Source: Corynebacterium tuberculostearicum SK141 (GTDB lineage Bacteria; Actinomycetota; Actinomycetes; Mycobacteriales; Mycobacteriaceae). From it: a stretch of 64,000 bases of DNA. Of this stretch, positions 7,778 through 16,741 are shown one piece after another. Each line of letters begins with the position of its first letter. Positions within the stretch are counted from its first letter, which is position 1. The position numbers and the translations under genes are program-made. The notes below the pieces were generated by a model. It was not told where the DNA came from. It searched no databases and worked only from the letters and a program-made list of their open reading frames with translations. The stretch lies in the NCBI RefSeq assembly GCF_000175635.1, contig NZ_ACVP01000025.1:20633-84632 (forward strand), written 5' to 3'.

Positions 7778-8761
7778 CTACTGTGGGTTTTGGCATAGTT
7801 CGTTCAGGATGTTGGCCACAGTACCCCCGTTAATTTTTGCCACGTCGGTACCTACGAGGCAGTAGGCTACGGCATCATCGTGCTGCGCACGGCGTTTCTT
7901 AAGCACAGGGTTCAAGAGCGGATAAACCGGGGGAAGGTTGGGGTGACTGCGGGTGTACTGAGTTTCTAGTCCACGGGCGAAGCGGCCTGAGAAAGCACGG
8001 GTAGACACGGTCTGCCCACCACGACGCAGTAGCTGCCGGTTGTAGTCACTCGTTCCCGCCTCTTCGGTGAGCAAAAATGCAGAACCGCAGGAACATGCGG
8101 CGACGCCGTCCCAGGACATAGCAGTGGCTATATCGTCTGCGGTGCGCAGGCCGCCAGCGGCGATTAGAGGAAGATCTGGGGCTGCTGTATGCACCTCGGC
8201 CACTAGTTCTTCCAGATCCCGGGAATCGGGAGTCGCGGCTAAATCCCAGGTTCCGCGATGGCCGCCGGCGGCCGGGCCTTGGACGCAGAGCACGTCGACG
8301 CCCCGACGTGCGGCCGCGGTTGCCTCAGCAGAAGTGGTGACGGTGGTCCAGGCCTCTGCGCCCGCGGCGTGGATTCGCTCTATCTGTTCGGGTGTGAAGG
8401 GGCCAAACATAGACCACACCACGCGGGCACCGCCGCGCAACGCTAGGTCCAGCTTCTCTTCGAAGCCAAAGGAGTAATCGGGATCAGGCAGTGGCTGGTT
8501 TTCTGCTTGCGCCAGCTCGCGTGCGGCGGCACGTTGCACCCCGGAAAGCGGCTGTTGTGGGCAAAAGAGGTTTACTCCAAACGGAATACCGGCACACTGG
8601 TCAATCTGTGTGCGGGCAGCGTCTAGGCTGGCAGAGCCCAAGCCTAGAGTGCCAAAGGAACCGGCGGCATGGGCGGCGCGCACCAGTTCCGGGGTGGTGG
8701 GACCGCCGGCCATGGGCGCGGGGATTACGCTACGGGAAAGGGAACTTATAACCTGACTCAT
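7778..8761 (-). CDS. Nitronate monooxygenase / 2-nitropropane dioxygenase-like flavoprotein
   Basis: A 327-residue FMN-binding TIM-barrel protein. Family marks are PAPMAGGPTTPELV at the N-terminus, the flavin-site block VLCVQGPAAGGHRGTWD with the HRG motif, and PLIAAGGLRTADDIATAMSWDG ahead of the phosphate-binding glycines. Members oxidise nitronates such as propionate 3-nitronate, a toxin, although many bacterial homologues have untested activity. TAGGGT lies 8 nt before ATG without a ribosome site, so the message is probably leaderless. It is divergent from pth, with only 36 bp between starts. Confidence 0.88.
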   Translation of the reverse strand: MSQVISSLSRSVIPAPMAGGPTTPELVRAAHAAGSFGTLGLGSASLDAARTQIDQCAGIPFGVNLFCPQQPLSGVQRAAARELAQAENQPLPDPDYSFGFEEKLDLALRGGARVVWSMFGPFTPEQIERIHAAGAEAWTTVTTSAEATAAARRGVDVLCVQGPAAGGHRGTWDLAATPDSRDLEELVAEVHTAAPDLPLIAAGGLRTADDIATAMSWDGVAACSCGSAFLLTEEAGTSDYNRQLLRRGGQTVSTRAFSGRFARGLETQYTRSHPNLPPVYPLLNPVLKKRRAQHDDAVAYCLVGTDVAKINGGTVANILNELCQNPQ

Positions 8762-8797
8762 AGCGCCCCACCCTACTGAGAGAGGAAGTCTAGTGCA

Positions 8798-9445
8798 GTG
8801 GCACCTTTAGGAGATTTTTTCGCGCGGTTCTTTGGCTCGAAGAATAAACCCACACCAGGCCTCAATCCGGACGAGCTAGAGGCGGAGTGGCTTATTGTGG
8901 GCCTGGGCAATCCCGGCGCGAAGTATGCCGCTACCCGCCACAATGTGGGCTATATGGCCGTCGATGATCTGTTAGCCGCAGGCGGTGACGTGCTTGAGCC
9001 GGTCCGTGGGATGGATGTGCAAGTCGCGCCGCTTAGCTGGGCGGGACAGAAAGTACTTGCCGTGCGTTCGGGCACGTTTATGAATCTTTCTGGCGATCCA
9101 GTAGCGCCGCTGGCACAGGAGCTAGGCATCGCCCCAGATCACGTCATTGTTCTCCACGATGAGCTGGACCTTCCGGCCAATAAGATCCGGATCAAGCAGG
9201 GCGGAAATGAAAACGGGCACAACGGCCTCAAGTCGCTCACCGAGCGCTTGGGAGCCCGCGACTATCTGCGCGTGCGCATTGGTATTGCCCGGCCGCCCAA
9301 GGGTTCGTCCATTCCGGATTACGTATTGGGCCCCGTGGATGCGGGCGCAGGCTTTGATGACGCCATCGCCACCGCGGCCGAGGCCGCCCGCCTCATCGTG
9401 GCAGACGGGCTAGGCAAGGCCCAGAACCAGATCCACTCGCGCTAG
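8798..9445 (+). CDS. pth: Peptidyl-tRNA hydrolase (second copy)
   Basis: A complete 215-residue Pth. Catalytic residues are visible: Asn in VGLGNPGAKY, His in TRHNVGYM, Asp in VLHDELDLP, and the NGHNGLKSL block that grips the tRNA CCA end. It has about 30 extra residues before the family's usual start (MAPLGDFFARFFG onward), a little amphipathic. GTG 8798 follows AGAGGAAG by 9 nt. Its stop overlaps that of trkA on the other strand in a shared CTAG. It is a paralogue of the pth whose tail opens the window. Confidence 0.94.
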   Translation: MAPLGDFFARFFGSKNKPTPGLNPDELEAEWLIVGLGNPGAKYAATRHNVGYMAVDDLLAAGGDVLEPVRGMDVQVAPLSWAGQKVLAVRSGTFMNLSGDPVAPLAQELGIAPDHVIVLHDELDLPANKIRIKQGGNENGHNGLKSLTERLGARDYLRVRIGIARPPKGSSIPDYVLGPVDAGAGFDDAIATAAEAARLIVADGLGKAQNQIHSR

Positions 9446-10134
9446 CACTGGGAAAATTTTTCTAGCGCCTTGGGGCTGCCGGCGGCGACGATGAAATCGG
9501 TGGGGGTGAGCTCGGTGGCGTCGGCAAGCGGGGCCCACTCCCCTTCCGCGCGGCGCACGGAAACCAATTGCACGCGGTGCGTGCGCCAGATGGCAGACAG
9601 GTCGAGCGGCCGGCCCACCAATGAGCTAGGCACGGCCATCTGGGTCACGCCATAATCGGTGGCAATCTCCGCAAAATCACGGAACCGCCCGCCCAAAAGG
9701 TAAGCCACGCGGCGGCCGGTATCGCGCTCCGGCCGGATGACATGGTGGGTACCAATCTGGCTGAGAATACGCGCGTGTGCCTCCGAGTCCGCCTTGGCCC
9801 AGATGTCTTTGACCCCCAACTCCACCAGATTGGACGCGGTGAGGATGGAATCTTCCAAATGGGAGCCGATGGCGACGATGACGCGCTCAACCTCCTCCAC
9901 GCCCAGCTGGCGCAAAGCCTCTGGGTCGGTGGTATCGGCCGCAATGGTCTCGGTGAGGTAGGGCGCTTCTTCGCGCACGCGCTTTTCGCTGGAGTCGATG
10001 CCGAGGACCTCAACACCATTGGCCATCAGCTCATGCGCAAGCGAAGAGCCAAATCGGCCTAATCCAATAACGACGACGGGTGGAATATCGATGCCGGCGC
10101 GGGAGCGTCCCAGCGCCTTGAGAATATTAGCCAA
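9442..10134 (-). CDS. trkA: Potassium uptake regulatory subunit TrkA/KtrA
   Basis: A 230-residue cytoplasmic ring subunit that gates a TrkH/KtrB channel. The RCK-N Rossmann fold begins VVVIGLGRFGSSLAHELM, with Asp at the end of strand 2 (GIDSSEKRV) to bind nucleotide. A TrkA-C domain follows (about residues 145-230, with TQMAVPSSLVGRPLDLS). Its start lies 8 nt inside the end of trkH, so both are one operon. The stop codon shares CTAG with the convergent pth. Confidence 0.93.
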   Translation of the reverse strand: MANILKALGRSRAGIDIPPVVVIGLGRFGSSLAHELMANGVEVLGIDSSEKRVREEAPYLTETIAADTTDPEALRQLGVEEVERVIVAIGSHLEDSILTASNLVELGVKDIWAKADSEAHARILSQIGTHHVIRPERDTGRRVAYLLGGRFRDFAEIATDYGVTQMAVPSSLVGRPLDLSAIWRTHRVQLVSVRRAEGEWAPLADATELTPTDFIVAAGSPKALEKFSQC

Positions 10135-11479
10135 GGAACGGCCTTTCTTCGGGATAGCTATAGCGCCGGCTGACGGATTTTGCCGCCAGCGCTGCTACCA
10201 AGGTAGTTGGGCCAACGCGGCCCAGGTACATGATGAGGCACAGCACTATCTGCGAGGGCGCAGACAGGCTTGCGGTAATTCCGGTGGACAAGCCCACCGT
10301 AGCGAAAGCGGAGAGCACTTCAAAGGACACCTGATCACCGCTAAACTCCGGATCAAAAAAGCGCAGGACCGCCACGCCCAACGTGACCACCAGAACCCCG
10401 GCAAAGCTCAGCGCCAACGCCTGGCGGGTCACCGAGCGCGGAAGGCTGCGGTGGCCGATGGTGGTGGTTTCCCGGCCCGTAAATTCCGCGGCCATGGCAG
10501 CCAAAAGCACGCAGGCGGTGGTGACCTTGATGCCGCCGGCCGTACCGGCAGAGCCACCACCGATGAACATCAAAATATCGGTACCCATCAGCGTAATGGG
10601 GTGTGCCTGCCCATAATCAATGGCGTTAAAGCCCGCCGTGCGCGGGGACGCGCTGGCAAAGAAAGAGTTGAGCAGCTTATCCCCCAGCGACATGGAGGAT
10701 AAAAGCCCGGTCCACTCCATACACGCGAAAAAGACGCCGCCGGCGAGCAAGAGCACCATTGTGGCCGTTAGGGTCATGCGGGCAGTAATGGAAATGCGGT
10801 GGACCACATGGCGATCGCGGCGTACCAACCGCGCCAACTCCGCCCACACCGGAAAACCTAAACCGCCACCAATCAATGCGGCGGCCAAGGGCAGCAAAAT
10901 CCAGGCATCAGAAACAAAGGGCACCAGGTTATCGCTATTGGTGCTAAAGCCGGCATTGTTAAACGCAGATACCGCATGGAAAATGCCCTCCCACACCGCG
11001 CGCGGAAAGGAGTGCCCATAGCCAATCATCAAGCGTGCGGCCACAATGACAGCGATGATGGTCTCAGCCACCGCGGTAAATGCGAAGGTAAAAATCAGCG
11101 TCTTGCGGATTCCGCCGGGGGCAATGGGGCGCCCCTCATAGGCACCAGTTTTGCGCGCCTTGAAGCTAATCCGGCCGGTAAAAAGCAGGCCCGATAGCGA
11201 AGCGAGCGACATGATGCCCAGGCCGCCCAGTTGGATCAGCGCCAAAATGATGACCTGGCCGGCCGGGCTCCAAAAGCTGCCGGTATCCACCACGATAAGC
11301 CCGGTGAGCGAGACCGCAGACGTAGCGGTAAACAGGGCAGACAGGAAGGAAGCGCGGGCGGTGCCGGCTTCGGCGAACGGCAGCATGAGCAAAACCGTTC
11401 CCACCAGAATCAGCACGAGGAAGCCAGCCGCGGTCAATCGCGCCGGGCCCCACTGCCGTATGGAAAGCAAGTGTTTCAC
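10127..11479 (-). CDS. trkH: Potassium uptake channel subunit TrkH/KtrB
   Basis: A 450-residue integral membrane channel with four repeats of M1-P-M2. The four filter loops can be read: SAVSLTGLIVV, SAFNNAGFSTNSD, SPRTAGFNAIDYG and SAFATVGLSTGIT, each centred on the key Gly. Together with TrkA it takes up K+ and, in corynebacteria, supports pH and osmotic balance. The GTG start sits 7 nt after a perfect -10 box TATACT (minus strand) with no ribosome site, so it is very likely leaderless. Its promoter faces that of the divergent dehydrogenase gene. Confidence 0.93.
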   Translation of the reverse strand: MKHLLSIRQWGPARLTAAGFLVLILVGTVLLMLPFAEAGTARASFLSALFTATSAVSLTGLIVVDTGSFWSPAGQVIILALIQLGGLGIMSLASLSGLLFTGRISFKARKTGAYEGRPIAPGGIRKTLIFTFAFTAVAETIIAVIVAARLMIGYGHSFPRAVWEGIFHAVSAFNNAGFSTNSDNLVPFVSDAWILLPLAAALIGGGLGFPVWAELARLVRRDRHVVHRISITARMTLTATMVLLLAGGVFFACMEWTGLLSSMSLGDKLLNSFFASASPRTAGFNAIDYGQAHPITLMGTDILMFIGGGSAGTAGGIKVTTACVLLAAMAAEFTGRETTTIGHRSLPRSVTRQALALSFAGVLVVTLGVAVLRFFDPEFSGDQVSFEVLSAFATVGLSTGITASLSAPSQIVLCLIMYLGRVGPTTLVAALAAKSVSRRYSYPEERPFLG

Positions 11480-11559
11480 CAGCGGAAGTATAGACCTGCT
11501 TTCGGCCCAGGGAAACTGCTAGCCGGCGCTGCCCTCGGTGGGCGGTTAGGATTGGTGCT

Positions 11560-12396
11560 ATGACTTCGCCAAATAGCACTGCCAAGACCATTGTGATTAC
11601 CGGCGCATCGGGCGGATTGGGCGCCGCGGCAGCTCGTCAGTTGCACCGCACCCGGCCACAAGACAACCTGGTTATCATCGGCCGCAATCCGGAAAAGACC
11701 CGCGCGGTGGCCGAGGAAGTCGAAGGCCAGTACTTCCTGGCGGACTTCGAATCATTGGGCCAGGTACGCCGCTTGGCACAGAACTTGGAGGGCCTAGAGC
11801 ACATCCACGCCTTGGGCAATAATGCCGGCGGCATTTTTGACGGCCCATCCACCACCGCCGATGGATTTGAGCGCACCTGGCAGGTCAACGTGGTCGCGCC
11901 TTTCCTGTTGACCTCGCTGCTACGGGACAAGCTGCGCGCGGATAAGGCGAACGTGGTTCAAACGGCTTCCCTAGCCAATTTCCTCATGTCTCAATTCGAC
12001 CTCAGCGACCCTAATACGCTGGAGCACTTCAGCCCTGAGCGCGCCTACGGCAACGCCAAGCTGGGCGATATCCTGCTCACCCGTTATTTTGATGCCCACG
12101 GGCTTTCCGCGGTGTCCTTCCACCCTGGCGTGCTTGCCACTGACTTTTCCAAGTCCTCTACCGGCATGATGTCCAAGCTGTATTCCGGGCTGATTGGCAA
12201 GACCTTTGGCAAGCCTGCCGACGGCGGCGAAAACCTCGCCTACTTTTTGACGGGCACCGAGGGAATCCACTTTGAATCCGGCGAATACTACAACGACAAG
12301 CGCAAACCTGGTCTCCAGCGCCCCATTGCGAAGAAGCTGTCGGTGGCTCGTCGCGTCTTTGATGATTTGGGGCGCCGCCTCAATGTGGAGTGGTAG
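11560..12396 (+). CDS. Short-chain dehydrogenase/reductase
   Basis: A 278-residue classical SDR. The cofactor loop TGASGGLGAAAARQL (TGxxxGxG) is near residues 10-24, NNAGG is present, and the catalytic pair appears as AYGNAKLGDI (YxxxK). The substrate-binding end loosely resembles retinol dehydrogenase/WW-oxidoreductase-like SDRs. The substrate is unknown. TAGGAT lies 7 nt before ATG, suggesting a leaderless message. It reads toward prfC, 24 nt downstream, which has its own -10. Confidence 0.88.
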   Translation: MTSPNSTAKTIVITGASGGLGAAAARQLHRTRPQDNLVIIGRNPEKTRAVAEEVEGQYFLADFESLGQVRRLAQNLEGLEHIHALGNNAGGIFDGPSTTADGFERTWQVNVVAPFLLTSLLRDKLRADKANVVQTASLANFLMSQFDLSDPNTLEHFSPERAYGNAKLGDILLTRYFDAHGLSAVSFHPGVLATDFSKSSTGMMSKLYSGLIGKTFGKPADGGENLAYFLTGTEGIHFESGEYYNDKRKPGLQRPIAKKLSVARRVFDDLGRRLNVEW

Positions 12397-12420
12397 CGCG
12401 AAACCACTAGACTATGGCGC

Positions 12421-14055
12421 ATGAGTTCTGTCGTTTCTGAGGCCTCCCGCCGCCGCACGTTTGCCGTTATCGCCCACCCGGATGCTGGTAAGTCCACGCT
12501 GACGGAGGCGCTGGCGCTGCACGCACACGTTATTAATGAGGCCGGCGCGGTCCACGGCAAGGGCAACCGCAAGTCCACCGTGTCTGACTGGATGGATATG
12601 GAAAAGGACCGCGGCATTTCCGTGGCGTCCTCGGCGCTGCAGTTCGAGTATGCACCGGAGGGCCACGAAGGCGAGCCCTACATGATCAACCTGGTCGATA
12701 CCCCGGGCCACGCGGACTTCTCAGAGGATACCTACCGCGTGCTCACCGCGGTGGATGCGGCAGTCATGCTTATCGACGCCGCCAAGGGCCTCGAGCCCCA
12801 GACCCTCAAGCTCTTCCGCGTGTGCAAGGCCCGCGGCCTGCCTATCGTTACCGTGATCAATAAGTGGGACCGCGTGGGCCGCGAGCCCTTGGAGCTTGTC
12901 GACGAAATCGTCAACGAAATCCAACTGCAGCCCACCCCGCTGTACTGGCCGGTAGGCATTGCCGGTGACTTCCGCGGCTTGGCACACATCAACGATGATG
13001 GCGAGGCCGATGAGTATATCCACTTCATCCGCACTGCCGGTGGTTCTACCATCGCCCCGGAGGAACACTTTGCTCCGGATGCCGCCGGTGAGAAGGAAGA
13101 AGAGGTGTGGGAGACCGCAGTCGAGGAAGCCGAGCTGCTCGCCGCCGACGGTGCCCTGCACGATCAGGAGCTTTTTGAACAGTGCGTGACCTCCCCGCTC
13201 ATTTTTGCTTCTGCGATGCTGAACTTTGGTGTGCACCAGATTTTGGACACCCTGTGCGCCATTGCCCCGGCTCCGCACTCGCGCGAATCCGACCCAAAGG
13301 CAGTCGAGGCTGCCACCAGCGCCATTGATGAGGTCCGCGAGGTTAGCGATGACTTCTCGGGGGTCGTCTTCAAGGTCCAGGCAGGCATGGACCAAAAGCA
13401 CCGCGATAACTTGGCCTTTATGCGCGTGGTTTCCGGTGAATTCGAGCGCGGCATGCAGGTCAACCACGCCCAGTCCGGCCGCAGCTTTTCCACCAAGTAC
13501 GCCCTGACTGTCTTTGGTCGCACGCGCGATACCGTGGACACCGCCTATCCGGGCGATATCGTGGGTTTGGTCAACGCTGGCTCGCTTGCCCCTGGTGACA
13601 CCATCTATTCCGGCAAGAAGGTGCAATTTAAGCCCATGCCGCAGTTCGCGCCGGAAGCCTTCCGCATTCTGCGCGCGAAGTCGCTGGGCAAGTACAAGGC
13701 CTTCCGTAAGGGCCTGGAGCAGCTGGCGGCCGAGGGCGTGGTCCAGATTCTCAAGAACGAGGCGCGTGGCGATGCCTCCCCTGTCATGGCGGCGGTGGGC
13801 CCCATGCAGTTCGAGGTGATGCAGGCCCGCATGGAGTTCGAATACAACGTGGAAACCGTTACCGAGCCTATTCCCTATTCCGTGGCTCGCCGCACCGATG
13901 CCGAATCCGCCCCAGAGCTCGGCCGTCAGCGTGGCGTGGAAATCTTTACTCGCCAAGATGGCGAGCTCATCGCGCTCTTTGGCGATAAGTGGAAGCTCGC
14001 CTTCATTGAGAAGGAACACCCAGAGCTCACTATGGAAACCCTCGTGGCGGATTAG
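12421..14055 (+). CDS. prfC: Peptide chain release factor 3
   Basis: A 544-residue translational GTPase that removes RF1/RF2 from the ribosome after termination. G1 is AHPDAGKSTLTEAL, the switch region follows with ISVASSALQFEY, G3 is DTPGHADFSEDTYRVL and G4 is NKWD. Domain 2 and the RF3 C-terminal domain (QLAAEGVVQILKN, then VGPMQFEVMQARMEFEYN) are complete. TAGACT at 12408-12413 lies 7 nt before ATG, so it is probably leaderless. It ends at a bidirectional terminator. Confidence 0.97.
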   Translation: MSSVVSEASRRRTFAVIAHPDAGKSTLTEALALHAHVINEAGAVHGKGNRKSTVSDWMDMEKDRGISVASSALQFEYAPEGHEGEPYMINLVDTPGHADFSEDTYRVLTAVDAAVMLIDAAKGLEPQTLKLFRVCKARGLPIVTVINKWDRVGREPLELVDEIVNEIQLQPTPLYWPVGIAGDFRGLAHINDDGEADEYIHFIRTAGGSTIAPEEHFAPDAAGEKEEEVWETAVEEAELLAADGALHDQELFEQCVTSPLIFASAMLNFGVHQILDTLCAIAPAPHSRESDPKAVEAATSAIDEVREVSDDFSGVVFKVQAGMDQKHRDNLAFMRVVSGEFERGMQVNHAQSGRSFSTKYALTVFGRTRDTVDTAYPGDIVGLVNAGSLAPGDTIYSGKKVQFKPMPQFAPEAFRILRAKSLGKYKAFRKGLEQLAAEGVVQILKNEARGDASPVMAAVGPMQFEVMQARMEFEYNVETVTEPIPYSVARRTDAESAPELGRQRGVEIFTRQDGELIALFGDKWKLAFIEKEHPELTMETLVAD

Positions 14056-14086
14056 AAACCACACAGGTCCACACAGCAGAGAAAAA

Positions 14087-14117
14087 GGCCGCTTCCCGTT
14101 CTGGGAAGCGGCCTTTT
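14087..14117. terminator. Bidirectional terminator between prfC and the exporter gene
   Basis: A perfect 11-bp stem GGCCGCTTCCC/GGGAAGCGGCC (14087-14097 and 14103-14113) with a 5-nt loop has A-runs before and T-runs after it. It can therefore end transcripts arriving from prfC (+) and from the convergent transporter (-). Confidence 0.9.
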
Positions 14118-14127
14118 CCGTTGCGTG

Positions 14128-15693
14128 TTAAACCATCAACATCACAGGGACAACGGCAATCTTGACCACCTGCCCCACCACAATGGTGGCCGCATAACCG
14201 GTCATGATGCGCGAGTCGGAGCTCAGCCCCGTGGCGTAATTGACCACGGCCGGCTGAGCAAAGATGCCAGAGAGTCCGCCGGAGGTACGGGTTTCGGACT
14301 GACCCATGAAGCGATTCGCTACAGCGAATAGGACCGAAACCACCACGGTGACAATGGCGGCGAGGATCATGCACTTCAGACCCATCCAGGAGAAGGCGGT
14401 GGACAAGAATGCCTCGCCGGATGAGAGGCCCACAGACGCCAAGAAGATGACGAGGCCCCACTGCTGGAAGGCGGTATTAATGGAGGCCGGAACCTGCCAT
14501 GGAATGCGGCGGGTGCGGTGCAGCGCACCGAGGATAAGACCGGTAATCAGCGGGCCGAGCGCGAAGCCCAGCTCGAAAGAAGCACCACCTGGCATCGGTA
14601 CCACGACCTGGCCCAGCAGGTAACCCAAGAAGAGGCCACCGCCCAAGGCCACCCAGTTCAGCTCGGAGTAGGACTTAATGGAGTCGCCGAAGTAATCCTT
14701 GATATCGCCCAAGCGGTCAAACTTCACGATGAGCTCGAGGATATCGCCGGAAGCCAGGTGAGTTTCATTATTGGCCAAGAATTCCTCATCGCCGCGCTGC
14801 ACGCGCACGATGCGACCGCCATAGCGGGAGAACAGGTTGAGCTCCTCAACGGTGCGGCCGGCAATGTCTTGGTTAGAAATAGCCACGGTTTCGATGACCA
14901 GGCGCTTATCCACGAACGGAGTTTGCGGCTGGCGCTTGCCCAGCATTTGGGTCAGTTCACGGGCCTTGGCCTTGGTGACCATCACGCGCAGAATATCACC
15001 TTTGCGCAGTTCGGGGCGGTCACCTGCCACGCGCACTTTATTACCGCGGCGAATGGTAGCGATAACAAAGTGATCCTTGAACCGTTCTTCCAAATCATCG
15101 TAGTTCACGTCTTTGGTAACGCGGATGGTGCGGGAACGGAAGATCTTGGAGGCAGAATTGTCCTTATCGTGCTTGGCGGGCCAATTCTGCTTGAGCAGGA
15201 AGGCCACGACCAAAATGGCCACCGCCACACCCACGGGATAGCCCAGCGAGTAGCCCACGGCGGGTAGCTCTTCACCGGTTTGTTGCTGGGCAACTGCCAG
15301 CGACGGCGTCGAGGTCGTGGCGCCGGCAAATACACCAACGGAAGCCAAGGTATCCAGCCCCAGCATGCCACCAAAGAGGATGGCTGCGCCCGCGGCCACC
15401 ACAATCGCAATGGTCGCCGTGAGCATGTGCTTCATCTGCTTGGAAAAGCCCTTGAAGAAGCGCTCACCGGCGGACAGGCCTTGCATATAAATAAAGAGTC
15501 CCAAGCCCAGCTCTTGCAGGGAGCTTAAGATGTCTTTATCTAGGTCAATAAACGAGCCGAAGGCCAAGCCCACAAACAGCGTGCCTGCCGCGCCAAAGCG
15601 CAGCGGACCGAAGGGGATCATGCCAAATAGCGTGCCGAGCAGCACTATGAAAAAGATGCTCAGCCATATATTTCCATCAAAAATTGCTAACAC
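14128..15693 (-). CDS. AspT/YidE-family transporter with two RCK-C domains (SucE-like)
   Basis: A 521-residue membrane carrier of the aspartate:alanine exchanger family, which includes the C. glutamicum succinate exporter SucE. About five helices come first, then two cytoplasmic TrkA-C/RCK-C domains (for example VRVAGDRPELRKGDILRVMV and HLASGDILELIVKF), then about five more helices. The second helix block contains the family motif ASVGLSSGEAF and the glycine-rich ALGGGLFLGYLLGQ. GTG 15693 is preferred: TAAAAT lies 8 nt before it and the first helix then starts near residue 10. A GTG at 15741 would add 16 residues. Substrate (dicarboxylate or amino acid) is inferred only. Confidence 0.85.
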   Translation of the reverse strand: MLAIFDGNIWLSIFFIVLLGTLFGMIPFGPLRFGAAGTLFVGLAFGSFIDLDKDILSSLQELGLGLFIYMQGLSAGERFFKGFSKQMKHMLTATIAIVVAAGAAILFGGMLGLDTLASVGVFAGATTSTPSLAVAQQQTGEELPAVGYSLGYPVGVAVAILVVAFLLKQNWPAKHDKDNSASKIFRSRTIRVTKDVNYDDLEERFKDHFVIATIRRGNKVRVAGDRPELRKGDILRVMVTKAKARELTQMLGKRQPQTPFVDKRLVIETVAISNQDIAGRTVEELNLFSRYGGRIVRVQRGDEEFLANNETHLASGDILELIVKFDRLGDIKDYFGDSIKSYSELNWVALGGGLFLGYLLGQVVVPMPGGASFELGFALGPLITGLILGALHRTRRIPWQVPASINTAFQQWGLVIFLASVGLSSGEAFLSTAFSWMGLKCMILAAIVTVVVSVLFAVANRFMGQSETRTSGGLSGIFAQPAVVNYATGLSSDSRIMTGYAATIVVGQVVKIAVVPVMLMV

Positions 15694-15845
15694 GCTGGAA
15701 TATTTTAGGCATTTTCCTCCAAAGTGCCACGTGAAAGGCACATTCTTTAACGACCACCAATGGCATCGCTACTGCTTAGACCCTTTTCGCCAGGGGCCAC
15801 CCACCCCCAGCAGCGGCACATCTCACAGCTAACGCCCATAGTGAA

Positions 15846-16715
15846 CTAGTCGAGGAGGAATTCCCTCCACCGGGGCCACTCCGCATATGTTTGTGCCTTA
15901 CCTGCCTGATAGTTCGCCCGCAGCTTGTGTACGTTGCGTTCGGTAGAGGCTACCTGCATATCCTGCGGGAAAAATAGTTGCGCCCTACCTTGGCGCTCCA
16001 ACTCCAAAAGCCGGTCTTTGGCCGCGTTATAGAGGGCGGGGCGGGCTATGAGGGCGTCGGCAATAGCGGGGTACCTGCGGAAGACGCGGCGGACAAAGGC
16101 TGGGCGCGCCACCTCAGGGCGTACATACCCACGCGGCTTAGTGCCGATAAACAGGAACTTCTCGTATCCAGCCTCTTCTGCTTGCGCAATGGTGATGCCA
16201 CCGGAAGAGCCCAAAGCACCGTCCACGTACGGCGCGCCATCGATAACTCGCATCGGCATAATCAGCGGCAGCGTGGAGGAAGCGCGCACGCGCACGAAGA
16301 GATCTTCCGGGGTGTGGATGTCCTCGCGCGTCCAGTAAACAGACTCGCCGGTATCGGCGCGCGCTGCAGCAAGCACCATATCGGCCGGATGCTCACGGTA
16401 AGCCTGCCAATCAAAGGGCAAATCCTTGTCCGCGGCGCGCTCATAGATGTACTCGGCATTGAAATACCCGGTGCCACGCACCAGCGAACCCACTCCGCCG
16501 AAGCTGGGGCTTTGAGCAAAGTCCGTAAAAGACTCTTCGGCGCGGCGGGCATCGCGCGCCAAGTAATTAACGGTATGCGATGCCCCGGCGGAGACGCCGC
16601 CTACCCAGCCAAAGTTCACGCCCTCTTCGATGAGTTTGACCATGCAGGCGGCCGTATAGGAATTGCGCATGCCGCCGCCTTCAATAACGAGTGCGGTGTT
16701 GCTGGCGTCAATCAT
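15846..16715 (-). CDS. Patatin-like phospholipase family protein (YjjU type)
   Basis: A 289-residue lipid acyl hydrolase of the patatin group. The oxyanion loop is EGGGMRNSYTAACM near the N-terminus, the nucleophile Ser is in GVSAGASH (G-x-S-x-G), and the catalytic Asp is in YVDGALGSSGGI (D-G-A/G). No signal peptide or membrane segment is seen. ATG 16715 is chosen since TAGTAT lies 8 nt before it and the catalytic fold starts at once. Its -10 overlaps that of the divergent gene at 16742. Function in phospholipid turnover is inferred from the family. Confidence 0.87.
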   Translation of the reverse strand: MIDASNTALVIEGGGMRNSYTAACMVKLIEEGVNFGWVGGVSAGASHTVNYLARDARRAEESFTDFAQSPSFGGVGSLVRGTGYFNAEYIYERAADKDLPFDWQAYREHPADMVLAAARADTGESVYWTREDIHTPEDLFVRVRASSTLPLIMPMRVIDGAPYVDGALGSSGGITIAQAEEAGYEKFLFIGTKPRGYVRPEVARPAFVRRVFRRYPAIADALIARPALYNAAKDRLLELERQGRAQLFFPQDMQVASTERNVHKLRANYQAGKAQTYAEWPRWREFLLD

Positions 16716-16723
16716 GGTGCCCC

Positions 16724-16733
16724 ATACTACGCT
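16724..16733. promoter_or_regulatory. Overlapping divergent -10 boxes
   Basis: On the minus strand TAGTAT (16729-16724) lies 8 nt before ATG 16715. On the plus strand TACGCT (16728-16733) lies 8 nt before ATG 16742. The two hexamers share bases 16728-16729, so RNA polymerase could probably not open both at once. Both genes would then be leaderless. Confidence 0.5.
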
Positions 16734-16741
16734 GGGGCCCA

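Noticed and set aside
12721..14064. 447-codon open frame antisense to prfC
   Set aside because: It lies entirely opposite prfC, a high-GC gene whose codon pattern leaves the complementary frame open. Composition is shadow-like and there is no promoter or ribosome site.
15693..15720. 11-codon leader peptide with strong Shine-Dalgarno before the SucE-like gene
   Set aside because: GGAGG precedes an ATG at 15712 that opens an 11-codon frame, but the spacing is short and the TAAAAT -10 box lies inside it, so transcription likely starts after it.
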